Shown: positions 32,206 to 42,074 of the stretch, piece by piece
How the letters are laid out: each line of letters begins with the position of its first letter
Position numbering within the stretch: position 1 is the first letter of the stretch
Assembly (NCBI RefSeq): GCF_000026985.1
Contig: NC_017390.1
Span: 1,446,354-1,510,353 of the forward strand
Origin: Erwinia pyrifoliae DSM 12163
Lineage (GTDB): Bacteria > Pseudomonadota > Gammaproteobacteria > Enterobacterales > Enterobacteriaceae
DNA: 64,000 nucleotides
Reading direction: 5' to 3'
The notes under the pieces: generated by a model
Told to the model about the DNA's origin: nothing
Database searches by the model: none
What the model saw: the letters and a program-made list of their open reading frames with translations, nothing else
Program-made: the position numbers and the translations under genes

Positions 32206-33396
32206 ATGATCAGAGTGGAAATGCTCGCGACAGGCGATGAAGTACTGCACGGGCAGATCGTCGATAGCAATGCGGCCTGGCTGGCCGCGCTGCTGTTGGA
32301 GCAGGGCTTAGCGATGACGCGCCGTCAGACGGTGGGTGACAGTCTGGAAGAGCTGGTCGCGGTACTGACCGAACGCAGTCAGGTGGCTGATGTATTAATC
32401 GTTAACGGCGGTCTCGGGCCGACCAGTGACGATCTCAGTGCGCTGGCGGCCGCCACTGCCGCTGGCGTGGCGCTGGAATTTCAGCCCGAATGGCTGACGA
32501 AAATGGAAGCGTTCTTTGCCAGCCGTGGCAAAGTGATGGCGGCCAGCAATCGCAAGCAGGCTGAAATCCCACAGGGTGCGGAAATGATCGATAACCCGGT
32601 TGGCACCGCGTGCGGCTTTGCCATGCAGCTGAACCGCTGTTGGATATTCTTCACTCCCGGCGTGCCATCCGAATATAAGGTGATGGTGACGGATCAAATC
32701 CTGCCACGTCTGAAAGCGCGTTACGCGCTGCCGCACCCCCCACTGTGTTTACGCATGACCACCTTTGGCCGTGGCGAGAGCGACCTGGCTTCAGCCATTG
32801 AAGCGTTAACGCTGCCGGAAGGCGTGGTGATGGGCTATCGCGCCTCAATGCCCATCATCGAACTGAAGCTGAATGGGCCGGTGGAAAAGCGTGCTGAAAT
32901 GGAACGGTTCTGGCAGCAGGTGCGGGAAATCGCCAGCGACAGCGTCATTTTTGAAGGGCTGGAAACGCTGCCTGAACAGCTGGCGCGGCGTTTAAAAGAG
33001 CACAAGCTGCTGCTGTCGGTCAGTGAACAATTCAGCGCCGGTTTGCTACAGTGGCAGCTCCATTCAGCAGGAGCCGCGCTGGCCGCAGGCAATGTGCTGC
33101 CCGCCCAGGCCGAGACGCTTGGCTTACTGGCGGCGCGCAGTCAGCAGTTGGCCAACAAGCATCATGCCCATCTGGCGCTGGTGGTCGGAGCAATGGAAGA
33201 CCAGCGTTTGGGCCTTGCGCTGCATACGCCGGAAGGAACGTTCGCGCAGAAAGTGAAGTTCGGCGTCAGCCGTCACGGGCTGAAAGCACGTCAGGATATG
33301 GTTGCCATGCTGGCGATGAATATGCTGCGCCGCTGGCTGAATGGTCAGACGGTCACCAGCGGGCACGGCTGGATTGAGGTGGTGGAAACCCTGTAG
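32206..33396 (+). CDS. yfaY: CinA-like protein YfaY
   Basis: The 396-residue protein has an N-terminal MoCF/molybdopterin-binding-like domain (MLATGDEVLHGQIVDSNAAW, NGGLGPTSDDLSAL) and a C-terminal CinA-type domain (from ~250), matching E. coli YfaY. The C-terminal domain of CinA is a nicotinamide-nucleotide amidase in other bacteria, but YfaY-type proteins are divergent there (SVSEQFSAGLL for the canonical AES(C)TGG) and may be inactive for that reaction. I use the ATG at 32206 with GGAG six bases upstream; an upstream frame extension of 19 residues is not conserved. Confidence 0.92.
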   Translation: MIRVEMLATGDEVLHGQIVDSNAAWLAALLLEQGLAMTRRQTVGDSLEELVAVLTERSQVADVLIVNGGLGPTSDDLSALAAATAAGVALEFQPEWLTKMEAFFASRGKVMAASNRKQAEIPQGAEMIDNPVGTACGFAMQLNRCWIFFTPGVPSEYKVMVTDQILPRLKARYALPHPPLCLRMTTFGRGESDLASAIEALTLPEGVVMGYRASMPIIELKLNGPVEKRAEMERFWQQVREIASDSVIFEGLETLPEQLARRLKEHKLLLSVSEQFSAGLLQWQLHSAGAALAAGNVLPAQAETLGLLAARSQQLANKHHAHLALVVGAMEDQRLGLALHTPEGTFAQKVKFGVSRHGLKARQDMVAMLAMNMLRRWLNGQTVTSGHGWIEVVETL

Positions 33397-33542
33397 TCCG
33401 TAGTCCAGTCAGAGGAAGCTGACGCCTGCTTAACGGGGTTTGGCTTCCTGCTGTGAAAGTCGATGCACTTGATGAGTGGGTTATCTCAGTCAGGCGCATC
33501 TGCCCGGCTTAACGAAGTATCTCTGACTGAAAGTTTTTAGCT

Positions 33543-33800
33543 TCACTGATAAGAAGCGAGTACACCTTCAAAATAACCCTTAGCAAAGGCAGCCTGAACG
33601 CTTTTGTGCCTTACAGTACCTGCCTGACTATTTGGTAATGTAGTGTAATCAATATTCAGGAACTGAGCCTTAGAACGCCCTTGTTCGAAACCCTTTTCAT
33701 AAGCACAACCCGCACACTTATGTCGGCCATTAAACTTACTTTGATCGTATGGGAGACTGCCAAAATCAGGGGAGTAACGATGTTGTAGCCGGCAAGTCAT
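33543..33800 (-). CDS. Small conserved protein with a HKCAGCAYEKG motif
   Basis: This is an 85-residue protein. The second ATG (33800) is chosen because GGAG lies six bases before it, while the ATG at 33806 directly abuts the GGAG. Distinct features are KFNGRHKCAGCAYEKGFEQG, with a Cys-x-x-Cys pair, and two related G-Y/F-E-x-G endings (GFEQG and GYFEG), suggesting two similar short repeats. I recall similar small proteins in other bacteria, but no function. A metal- or redox-active pair is possible. It stands alone between yfaY (convergent) and yfaE. Confidence 0.75.
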   Translation of the reverse strand: MTCRLQHRYSPDFGSLPYDQSKFNGRHKCAGCAYEKGFEQGRSKAQFLNIDYTTLPNSQAGTVRHKSVQAAFAKGYFEGVLASYQ

Positions 33801-33873
33801 ATTCATCTCCTGTGTAATCTGATTGATAAATCTGCTTAAGTTTTATCGGCTTACCTTATAAAGAGGCCATTAC

Positions 33874-34134
33874 TTACAGCTCGATCTCAATATCACCGCT
33901 GGCCTGGCAGCAGCAGGGTAGAATTTCCCCTGCCTGCACAAAGGCCAGCGGTTTAGTGCTGTAACAGACTTCACCTTTTAACAGACGGGTTCGGCAGGAG
34001 CCGCAATAGCCTTCCCGGCACTGATATTCCACGCACACGCGGTGCGACTCCAGTGCAGCCAGCAGGGAAGGGTGCTCGTCATGGCATTCAAGCTGCATAC
34101 CGGAAGCACGCAGCGTAATGGTCGAACGTGCCAT
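33874..34134 (-). CDS. yfaE: YfaE, [2Fe-2S] ferredoxin for NrdB
   Basis: The 86-residue plant-type ferredoxin has the cluster motif CREGYCGSCRTRLL and a later CCC within ILPCCCQ. YfaE delivers electrons to maintain the diferric-tyrosyl radical cofactor of NrdB. It begins 2 bases after the nrdB stop, completing the nrdA-nrdB-yfaE operon. Confidence 0.96.
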   Translation of the reverse strand: MARSTITLRASGMQLECHDEHPSLLAALESHRVCVEYQCREGYCGSCRTRLLKGEVCYSTKPLAFVQAGEILPCCCQASGDIEIEL

Positions 34135-34136
34135 GG

Positions 34137-35267
34137 TTACAGCTGGAAATCGCTGAGGTCATCAGCGTTGACTTCGGAGTCAATCTGCCCGACCAGGTAA
34201 GAACTGACTTCCACTTCCTGTGGTGCGACCTGCACGTTATCTGAAACCAGCCAGGAGTTAATCCACGGGATGGGGTTCGAGCGCGTTTTGAACGGCAGAT
34301 CCAGACCCACGGCATTCATGCGGATATTGGTAATGTATTCAATGTACTGACACAGAATGTCTTTATTCAGGCCAATCATCGAACCGCCGCTGAACAGGTA
34401 CTCGGCCCACTCTTTTTCCTGTTCTGCTGCCAGCACGAACAGGTCATAACACTCCTGGCGACACTCTTTGGCGATTTCCGCCATTTCCGGGTCATCCACA
34501 CCGCTGCGCAGCAGGTTGAGCATATGCTGAGTGCCGGTCAGGTGCAGCGCCTCATCGCGGGCGATTAGCTTGATTATCTTGGCATTACCCTCCATCAGCT
34601 CGCGCTCGGCAAAGGCAAAGGAGCAGGCGAAGCTGACATAAAAGCGGATCGCCTCCAGCGCATTGACGCTCATCAGGCAGATATAGAGCTGTTTTTTCAG
34701 CGCGCGCAGGTTAACGGTGACGGTTTTGCCATTGACCTGGTGCGTTCCTTCACCCAGCAGATGCCAGTAGCTGGTCATCTCAATCAGATCGTCGTAGTAG
34801 CCGGAAATATCTTTGGCGCGCGACAGGATCTGTTCGTTGGTGACGATATCGTCAAACACCAACGCCGGATCGTTCACGATATTGCGGATGATATGGGTAT
34901 AGGAACGTGAGTGGATCGTTTCGGAAAACGCCCAGGTTTCAACCCAGGTTTCCAGTTCTGGAATAGAGATCAGCGGCAGCAGCGCCACGTTCGGGCTGCG
35001 CCCCTGAATCGAGTCCAACAGCGTCTGGTATTTCAGATTGCTGATAAATATGTGTTTTTCGTGCTCCGGCAGCGCCTGGTAGTCAATGCGATCGCGCGAG
35101 ACGTCAACTTCTTCCGGACGCCAGAAGAAGGAAAGCTGCTTTTCGATTAGTTTCTCGAAGATATCGTATTTTTGCTGGTCGAAGCGCGCAACGTTAACCG
35201 ACTGACCGAAGAACATCGGTTCCAACAGCTGGTCATTTTTATTCTGCGAAAACGTGGTGTAAGCCAT
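34137..35267 (-). CDS. nrdB: Class Ia ribonucleotide reductase beta subunit
   Basis: The 376-residue radical-generating subunit contains helices with di-iron ligands: [14 protein letters not shown], the [12 protein letters not shown] region and [12 protein letters not shown]. The tyrosyl-radical Tyr lies in [12 protein letters not shown] or near it by homology. The C-terminal tail (ADDLSDFQL) is the part that docks on NrdA. It lies 51 bases after nrdA. Confidence 0.97.
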   Translation of the reverse strand: MAYTTFSQNKNDQLLEPMFFGQSVNVARFDQQKYDIFEKLIEKQLSFFWRPEEVDVSRDRIDYQALPEHEKHIFISNLKYQTLLDSIQGRSPNVALLPLISIPELETWVETWAFSETIHSRSYTHIIRNIVNDPALVFDDIVTNEQILSRAKDISGYYDDLIEMTSYWHLLGEGTHQVNGKTVTVNLRALKKQLYICLMSVNALEAIRFYVSFACSFAFAERELMEGNAKIIKLIARDEALHLTGTQHMLNLLRSGVDDPEMAEIAKECRQECYDLFVLAAEQEKEWAEYLFSGGSMIGLNKDILCQYIEYITNIRMNAVGLDLPFKTRSNPIPWINSWLVSDNVQVAPQEVEVSSYLVGQIDSEVNADDLSDFQL

Positions 35268-35318
35268 GATTCATTCCAAAAAACGGGGGAGCAGGCACGC
35301 CTGCCCCCGGGATAAAGG

Positions 35319-37604
35319 TTAGATTTTGCAGGCACCGCTTTCGCAGCCGTCATCTTGAATAGAGGGTACGAGGTCGTCCTGTGAATCTTCTGCTCCATCA
35401 CGGGTGTTCTGGTAATAGAGCGTTTTTACGCCGAATTTATAGGCGGTGAGCAAATCTTTCAGCAGCTGTTTCATCGGCACGCGACCGTTAGCGAAGCGGG
35501 TCGGATCGTAGTTGGTGTTCGACGAAATGGCCTGGTCGACAAACTTCTGCATTACGCCAACCAGCTGCAAATAGCCGTCGTTATTCGGCATATCCCACAG
35601 CAGCTCATAGTTATCCTTCAGGCGTTCGTACTCCGGCACCACCTGGCGCAGAATACCGTCTTTAGAGGCTTTAATGCTGATATGGCCGCGCGGAGGTTCA
35701 ATGCCGTTAGTGGCGTTAGAAATTTGTGAAGAGGTTTCTGACGGCATCAGAGCAGACAGCGTGGAGTTACGCAGACCGTGGTTTTTCACTGACTCACGCA
35801 GACCTTCCCAGTCGAGCAATAGCGGGGTATTACAGATGGCATCCAGATCTTTTTTGTAGGTATCAATCGGCATAATACCCTGAGCGTAAGTGGTTTCTGC
35901 AAACCACGGGCAGGCACCCTGTTCGATTGCCAGCTCGTTGGAGGCTTTCAGCAGCCAGTACTGAATGGCTTCAAATGTCTGATGTGTCAGGATGTTGGCG
36001 CTGCCGTCAGAGTAACGTACGCCATGCTTCGCCAGATAGTAGGCGAAGTTGATCACGCCGATACCCAGGGTACGACGTCCCATTGCACCCCGTTTGGCCG
36101 CCGGGATGGGGTAATCCTGGTAGTCGAGCAGTGCATCGAGCGCACGAACCGCCAGCGTTGCCAGCTCCTGCAAATCGTCCAGGCTCTCGATGGCACCAAG
36201 GTTAAACGCAGAAAGCGTACAAAGCGCGATTTCACCGTTTTCGTCGTTCACATCCTGCATTGGCTTGGTAGGTAACGCAATTTCCAGGCACAGGTTCGAC
36301 TGACGCACCGGGGCGATGGCCGGATCAAACGGGCTGTGAGTATTGCAGTGGTCAACGTTCTGAATATAGATGCGACCGGTCGAAGCGCGTTCCTGCATCA
36401 TCAGGGAGAACAGATCGACGGCCTTCACGCGCAGCTTGCGGATGCTGTCGTCTTTTTCATATTGGGTATACAGGCGTTCAAACTCGTTCTGGTCGGCGAA
36501 GAACGCATCGTACAGGCCCGGCACGTCCGACGGACTGAACAGGGTAATGTCTTCGCCTTTCAGCAGGCGTTGATACATGACTTTGTTCAGCTGAACCCCG
36601 TAGTCCATATGTCGTACGCGGTTACCTTCCACGCCACGGTTGTTCTTCAGTACCAGCAGGCTTTCCACTTCCCTGTGCCACATGGGGTAGAACAGCGTAG
36701 CCGCGCCACCGCGCACGCCGCCCTGAGAGCAGGATTTCACCGCCGTCTGGAAGTGTTTGTAGAACGGAATACAGCCGGTGTGGAAGGCCTCACCGCCACG
36801 GATCGGGCTGCCCAGGGCGCGAATACGGCCAGCGTTAATGCCGATACCGGCACGCTGGGAAACGTACTTTACAATGGCGCTGGAAGTGGCATTGATAGAG
36901 TCCAGACTGTCGCCGCACTCAATCAGCACGCAGGAGCTGAACTGACGCGTAGGGGTGCGTACACCGGACATGATCGGCGTTGGCAACGAAATTTTGAAGG
37001 TTGAAATCGCATCATAGAAGCGCTTGACGTAATCCAGGCGGGTGGCGCGCGGGTAACCGGAGAACAGGCAGGCGGCCACCAGGATATACAGGAACTGGGC
37101 GCTTTCATAAATATCACCGCTGACGCGGTTCTGCACCAGATACTTGCCTTCCAGCTGCTTCACGGCGGCATAGGAGAAGTTCATATCGCGCCAGTGGTCA
37201 ATAAAGCCGTCCATCTGCTCAAACTCTTCGGCGCTGTAGTCCGTTAACAGGTGCGGGTCATATTTACCCATTTCCACCATGCGCGTCACCTGGTCAATCA
37301 ATTTTGGCGGCTCAAACTGGCCGTAGGCTTTTTTGCGCAGATGGAAAATGGCCAGGCGTGCGGCCATATATTGATAATCAGGCGCATCGCGAGAGATCAA
37401 ATCAGCGGCTGACTTGATGATGGTTTCATGGATATCAGAAGTGCGGATACCTTCGTAGAACTGGATATGCGAACGCAGTTCAACCTGAGAGACGGAGACG
37501 TTTTGCAGATCTTCGGCAGCCCAGTCGAGAACACGGTGGATTTTATCGAGATCGATACGCTCGGTGCGGCCATCGCGTTTGGTTACAAGCAGACTCTGAT
37601 TCAT
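35319..37604 (-). CDS. nrdA: Class Ia ribonucleotide reductase alpha subunit
   Basis: The 761-residue catalytic subunit has an N-terminal ATP-cone (MNQSLLVTKRDGRTERIDLDK-like start, residues 1-~95) for allosteric control by ATP/dATP. The active site includes NLCLEIALPTKP and CTLSAFNLG. The C-terminal redox pair is visible in CESGACKI. It reduces NDPs to dNDPs. The upstream region has DnaA and NrdR-type boxes, listed separately. Confidence 0.97.
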   Translation of the reverse strand: MNQSLLVTKRDGRTERIDLDKIHRVLDWAAEDLQNVSVSQVELRSHIQFYEGIRTSDIHETIIKSAADLISRDAPDYQYMAARLAIFHLRKKAYGQFEPPKLIDQVTRMVEMGKYDPHLLTDYSAEEFEQMDGFIDHWRDMNFSYAAVKQLEGKYLVQNRVSGDIYESAQFLYILVAACLFSGYPRATRLDYVKRFYDAISTFKISLPTPIMSGVRTPTRQFSSCVLIECGDSLDSINATSSAIVKYVSQRAGIGINAGRIRALGSPIRGGEAFHTGCIPFYKHFQTAVKSCSQGGVRGGAATLFYPMWHREVESLLVLKNNRGVEGNRVRHMDYGVQLNKVMYQRLLKGEDITLFSPSDVPGLYDAFFADQNEFERLYTQYEKDDSIRKLRVKAVDLFSLMMQERASTGRIYIQNVDHCNTHSPFDPAIAPVRQSNLCLEIALPTKPMQDVNDENGEIALCTLSAFNLGAIESLDDLQELATLAVRALDALLDYQDYPIPAAKRGAMGRRTLGIGVINFAYYLAKHGVRYSDGSANILTHQTFEAIQYWLLKASNELAIEQGACPWFAETTYAQGIMPIDTYKKDLDAICNTPLLLDWEGLRESVKNHGLRNSTLSALMPSETSSQISNATNGIEPPRGHISIKASKDGILRQVVPEYERLKDNYELLWDMPNNDGYLQLVGVMQKFVDQAISSNTNYDPTRFANGRVPMKQLLKDLLTAYKFGVKTLYYQNTRDGAEDSQDDLVPSIQDDGCESGACKI

Positions 37605-37642
37605 GTCGCGTTTTACCTGTCCTTAACAAATAATCCCCACGC

Positions 37643-37682
37643 TTATACACAGGTGGCTCTTTGTGAGTAACTCTGTGGATAA
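37643..37682 (-). promoter_or_regulatory. DnaA boxes upstream of nrdA
   Basis: On the minus strand TTATCCACA (37674-37682, perfect consensus) is followed after GAG by TTACTCACA (37662-37670). E. coli nrdA has a DnaA box pair with the same 3-base spacing. A third match, TTATACACA, lies on the plus strand at 37643-37651. DnaA binding links dNTP synthesis to replication initiation. Confidence 0.7.
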
Positions 37683-37728
37683 ACACTACATATAGGGGGT
37701 GAGAGATGTTTTAACAACAATATAGTGA
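37683..37728 (-). promoter_or_regulatory. NrdR-type boxes upstream of nrdA
   Basis: ACACTACATATAGGGG (37683-37698) resembles the NrdR consensus ACACTATATATAGTGT well. A second weaker copy centred on ATATAGTG (37713-37728) lies 30 bases away, about three helical turns, as expected for paired NrdR boxes. Confidence 0.5.
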
Positions 37729-38094
37729 GTATTCTAGTAACTTCCACGCGGTTAACAAGGCTTGATTTTCGTTTAAAAGTGGGAGTGCCAGGCCGGCTTT
37801 TTTCCTAAGTCCGCGTTTCTCAAGGCCATGTGTCGTTGTCAATGGGGTAAGAATATTTTTAGTTTTTTGACCAGGCGCGGGTTTCTTGTTCAGCTGTGCA
37901 ACCGGCAACTTTACTTTGCCGGAAAAGTGCGCGCGCTGAAAGCGCCTTACCGCCAGCAACAGCATGACGTATAAATACGGGCGGGTTAGGTAAGGGGTAA
38001 AACGAAAATACGTTGAAATAGCCAGTATTTGATAAGCGCCAGTGAGATTTCACCAGGCGGAAGCGCCCCCGCCTGATGAAGATAACAGGAAGAA
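37729..38094. other. Intergenic region nrdA upstream / ubiG downstream
   Basis: No gene is seen. CCGGCAA (37902-37908) and TTGCCGG (37916-37922) form a 7-bp hairpin, and CAGGCGG/CCGCCTG (38054-38075) forms another just after the ubiG stop, a possible end of the ubiG transcript without a clear U-tract. Confidence 0.4.
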
Positions 38095-38826
38095 TTAACC
38101 TGTAACAGCGCGGTGCGTATGCACCATATAGTTAACGTCGACGCCGGGTGCCAGCTTGAAACGGTTGGTCAGGGGATTATAGTGCAGGCCAATAATATGA
38201 CGTTCACGCAGCGGTGTTTCATCCACCCAGTTAAGCAGTTCGCCCGGACGAATAAACTTTTTAATGTCATGCGTACCGCGTGGCACCATGCGCAGCACGT
38301 ACTCTGCGCCGATAATCGCCATCAGCCAGGATTTGCTGTTGCGGTTAAGGGTAGAGAAAAATACCTCGCCACCGGGTTTGACCAGCTGTGCACAGGCATG
38401 AACGACGGAACGCGGGTCCGGTACATGCTCCAGCATCTCCATACAGGTGACCACGTCATACTGCCCGGCAAACTGAGCGGCGTGCTCTTCTACCGTTTGC
38501 TGGACGTAATCAATGGTCACGCCGCTTTCAAGCGCGTGCAGACGCGCAACCTGCAACGGCTCTGCGCCCATATCCAGCCCGGTCACGTTCGCGCCTTCAC
38601 GCGCCATGCTTTCGGAAAGAATGCCACCGCCGCAGCCGACATCCAGCACCTTCTTGCCAAACAGGCCGTTAGCGTGTTGCGCTATCCAGTTGAGACGCAG
38701 CGGATTGATCCGGTGCAGCGGTTTAAATTCACCTTCCAGATCCCACCAGCGTGACGCGACGGCTTCAAATTTGGCGATTTCACTGTTGTCAACATTGTAC
38801 GCGTCTGTATTTTGTTCTGTTTTCAT
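38095..38826 (-). CDS. ubiG: Ubiquinone biosynthesis O-methyltransferase UbiG
   Basis: The 243-residue SAM-dependent methyltransferase performs both O-methylation steps in ubiquinone synthesis. The SAM motif [13 protein letters not shown] (residues ~60-72) and the post-I acidic TGLDMG are intact. I use the ATG at 38826 (MKTEQN), which fits the E. coli length and has GGAG ten bases upstream; a longer frame of 42 residues would overlap the gyrA promoter. It is divergent from gyrA, as in E. coli. Confidence 0.96.
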   Translation of the reverse strand: MKTEQNTDAYNVDNSEIAKFEAVASRWWDLEGEFKPLHRINPLRLNWIAQHANGLFGKKVLDVGCGGGILSESMAREGANVTGLDMGAEPLQVARLHALESGVTIDYVQQTVEEHAAQFAGQYDVVTCMEMLEHVPDPRSVVHACAQLVKPGGEVFFSTLNRNSKSWLMAIIGAEYVLRMVPRGTHDIKKFIRPGELLNWVDETPLRERHIIGLHYNPLTNRFKLAPGVDVNYMVHTHRAVTG

Positions 38827-39018
38827 GGGGGTATCACTCCAGCCAAAGTTGGTTGCAGTATACATCTTAACGCTTTGTGATGGGCAGAGCAGCGCTAAGC
38901 TAATCATGCAGAAAGTAATTAAGCGCCTGCAGCCATGCTTTCCATTCACCACCAGGACGCAATGTGATATACTTTCGCACCTTTGAATCCGGGATTAAAT
39001 AGTAAGGAAAGCGCGTCC

Positions 39019-41655
39019 ATGAGCGACCTCGCCCGCGAAATTACACCGGTCAATATCGAAGAAGAGTTAAAGAACTCCTATCTGGATTATGCAATGTCGG
39101 TCATCGTTGGCCGTGCGCTGCCAGATGTCCGTGATGGCTTAAAGCCGGTTCACCGCCGAGTGCTTTTCGCTATGAACGTGCTCGGTAACGACTGGAACAA
39201 AGCTTATAAAAAATCCGCCCGTGTCGTCGGCGACGTTATCGGTAAATATCACCCCCACGGCGACAGCGCCGTCTATGACACCATTGTACGTATGGCGCAG
39301 CCATTCTCGCTGCGCTATATGCTGGTCGATGGCCAGGGTAACTTTGGTTCCGTCGATGGCGACTCCGCCGCAGCGATGCGTTACACCGAAGTGCGCATGT
39401 CCAAAATCGCTCACGAACTGCTGGCGGATTTGGAAAAAGAGACCGTTGATTTTGTACCGAACTATGATGGCACCGAACAGATCCCTGAAGTGATGCCCAC
39501 CCGCATCCCGAACCTGCTGATTAACGGTTCTTCAGGCATCGCCGTGGGCATGGCGACCAACATTCCGCCGCACAACATCACCGAAGTGATCAACGGCTGC
39601 CTGGCCTACATCGCCGACGAAAATATTACCGTCGAAGGCTTGATGGAGCATATACCCGGCCCGGATTTCCCCACCGCCGCCATCATCAACGGTCGTCGCG
39701 GCATTGAAGAAGCCTACCGTACCGGGCGTGGCAAAATTTATATCCGCGCCCGTGGTGAAGTTGAAGTGGATGCTAAAACCGGCCGCGAAACCATCATCGT
39801 GCATGAAATTCCCTATCAGGTTAACAAAGCGCGACTGATTGAGAAAATCGCCGAGCTGGTGAAAGAGAAGCGTCTGGAAGGCATCAGCGCCCTGCGCGAT
39901 GAGTCCGACAAAGACGGTATGCGCATCGTGATTGAAGTCAAACGCGATGCGGTGGGTGAGGTGGTGCTGAACAACCTCTACTCGCTGACGCAGCTGCAGA
40001 CCTCTTTTGGTATTAATATGGTGGCACTGCATCAGGGCCAGCCGAAGATCATGCCGCTGAAGGATATTCTTGAAGCCTTCGTGCGTCATCGCCGGGAAGT
40101 CATCACCCGCCGTACCATTTTCGAACTGCGCAAAGCGCGTGACCGCGCCCACATCCTTGAAGCGCTGGCCGTGGCACTGGCCAATATCGACCCGATTATC
40201 GAGCTGATCCGTGCCGCACCAACGCCTGCGGAAGCGAAAGCGGGCCTGATTGCCCGTCCGTGGGTGCTGGGTAACGTTTCTGCCATGCTGGAGCGTGCGG
40301 GCGACAACGCCGCGCGTCCGGAGTGGCTGGAAGACCAGTACGGCATTCGCGACGGGCAGTATTATCTGACCGAGCAGCAGGCCCAGGCGATCCTCGATTT
40401 ACGCCTGCAAAAACTGACCGGCCTTGAGCACGAAAAACTGCTTGATGAGTACAAAGAGCTGTTGACGCAGATTGCCGAACTGCTGCGTATTCTGGGCAGT
40501 TCAGAGCGTCTGATGGAAGTGATCCGCGAAGAGTTGGAGCTGATCCGCGATCAGTTCGGTGACAAACGGCGTACCGAAATCACCGCCAACACGGCCGATA
40601 TCAATATCGAAGACCTGATCAACCAGGAAGATGTGGTGGTCACCCTGTCGCACCAGGGCTATGTTAAGTATCAGCCATTGTCTGATTACGAAGCGCAGCG
40701 CCGTGGTGGTAAAGGCAAGTCGGCAGCGCGAATCAAAGAAGAAGACTTTATTGACCGCCTGCTGGTGGCCAACACCCATGACACGATTCTGTGCTTCTCC
40801 AGCCGGGGCCGTTTGTACTGGATGAAGGTTTACCAGCTGCCGGAAGCAAGCCGTGGTGCGCGTGGGCGTCCTATTGTCAACCTGCTGCCGCTGGAAGCCA
40901 ACGAGCGTATCACTGCCATTCTGCCGGTGCGTGAATATGCTGAAGGCTGGAACATCTTTATGGCGACCGCCAGCGGAACGGTGAAGAAAACCGCTCTGAC
41001 TGACTTCAGCCGCCCGCGCAGCGCCGGTATTATTGCCGTCAACCTGCGTGATGACGATGAACTGATCGGCGTTTCGCTGACTAGCGGTAGCGATGAAGCG
41101 ATGTTGTTCTCTGCCGCTGGTAAAGTGGTGCGATTCGCGGAGAGCGCGGTGCGTACTATGGGCCGTACCGCCTCCGGGGTGCGCGGTATCAAGCTGGCCG
41201 AAGGCGACCGCGTGGTATCGCTGATCGTGCCGCGTGATGATGGCGCTATCATGACCGTGACGCAAAACGGCTACGGCAAACGTACGGCTAACGTCGAATA
41301 TCCGACCAAGTCGCGTGCGACTCAGGGGGTTATCTCGATCAAGGTGACCGAACGTAACGGGCCGGTGATCGGTGCGGTACAGGTGGTCGACGGCGATCAG
41401 ATCATGATGATCACCGATGCGGGTACGCTGGTGCGTACCCGCGTGTCCGAGGTCAGCGTGGTGGGGCGTAATACCCAGGGCGTTATCCTTATCCGTACTG
41501 CCGAAGATGAAAACGTAGTAGGTCTGCAACGCGTGGCCGAACCGGTTGCCGAAGAAGAACTCGACGCTATCGACGGCAGCGCTGCGGAAGGGGACGATGA
41601 GATCGCCCCTGAAGTGGACACCGATGACCAGGCGCCAGAAGCCGACGACGAATAA
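39019..41655 (+). CDS. gyrA: DNA gyrase subunit A
   Basis: The 878-residue subunit introduces negative supercoils with GyrB. The catalytic tyrosine lies in AAAMRYTE. The quinolone-determining segment HGDSAVYD retains Ser83 and Asp87, the drug-sensitive form. The C-terminal beta-pinwheel contains the GyrA box QRRGGKG. An acidic tail ends the protein. The ATG at 39019 has AAGGAAA eight bases upstream and matches E. coli; 12 upstream in-frame residues are not used. Confidence 0.98.
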   Translation: MSDLAREITPVNIEEELKNSYLDYAMSVIVGRALPDVRDGLKPVHRRVLFAMNVLGNDWNKAYKKSARVVGDVIGKYHPHGDSAVYDTIVRMAQPFSLRYMLVDGQGNFGSVDGDSAAAMRYTEVRMSKIAHELLADLEKETVDFVPNYDGTEQIPEVMPTRIPNLLINGSSGIAVGMATNIPPHNITEVINGCLAYIADENITVEGLMEHIPGPDFPTAAIINGRRGIEEAYRTGRGKIYIRARGEVEVDAKTGRETIIVHEIPYQVNKARLIEKIAELVKEKRLEGISALRDESDKDGMRIVIEVKRDAVGEVVLNNLYSLTQLQTSFGINMVALHQGQPKIMPLKDILEAFVRHRREVITRRTIFELRKARDRAHILEALAVALANIDPIIELIRAAPTPAEAKAGLIARPWVLGNVSAMLERAGDNAARPEWLEDQYGIRDGQYYLTEQQAQAILDLRLQKLTGLEHEKLLDEYKELLTQIAELLRILGSSERLMEVIREELELIRDQFGDKRRTEITANTADINIEDLINQEDVVVTLSHQGYVKYQPLSDYEAQRRGGKGKSAARIKEEDFIDRLLVANTHDTILCFSSRGRLYWMKVYQLPEASRGARGRPIVNLLPLEANERITAILPVREYAEGWNIFMATASGTVKKTALTDFSRPRSAGIIAVNLRDDDELIGVSLTSGSDEAMLFSAAGKVVRFAESAVRTMGRTASGVRGIKLAEGDRVVSLIVPRDDGAIMTVTQNGYGKRTANVEYPTKSRATQGVISIKVTERNGPVIGAVQVVDGDQIMMITDAGTLVRTRVSEVSVVGRNTQGVILIRTAEDENVVGLQRVAEPVAEEELDAIDGSAAEGDDEIAPEVDTDDQAPEADDE

Positions 41656-41680
41656 TCGTTCAATGCCAGTCCATATAGCA

Positions 41681-41711
41681 GAGCCGGTTCTTTTGAACCG
41701 GCTTTTTTTAT
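41681..41711 (+). terminator. Intrinsic terminator of gyrA
   Basis: AGCCGGTTC and GAACCGGCT pair around TTTT, followed by seven T residues, about 27 bases after the gyrA stop. Confidence 0.93.
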
Positions 41712-42074
41712 CGCTAAATGTGGCCAAACAAGATGCGAATATCCCTGTTGGTGCCATGAGGCAAGGGGCAGAGGGTTTCTGCCGCAATTCCCTATTGGCG
41801 CATCAAGGTAGTTTGCGCACGCTAAGTTGGGGTCAGCAGACGGCGATTGAGGTGATGGAAAGGATTGGTTTTAAGAGCAAAGCTAACGTTAACCGCGAGT
41901 GATGGCGCATAACCGGAAAACGTCCTCTCAGTAGCACGAACGCCTGGGAATAAGATGAAAGCGGAGACAATATCTGCGGGGGATGGCCGGGATAACTGGC
42001 TTTTTTTGCCTCCTGACGCTACTGTATCGGCACTTATTTATCTCTTGTCCGCTATGGCTGCCAGTGGGTTTCGC

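Noticed and set aside
40501..41787. 428-residue minus-strand open frame opposite gyrA
   Set aside because: Antisense shadow of gyrA; His/Gln/Arg-rich composition is typical of shadow frames.
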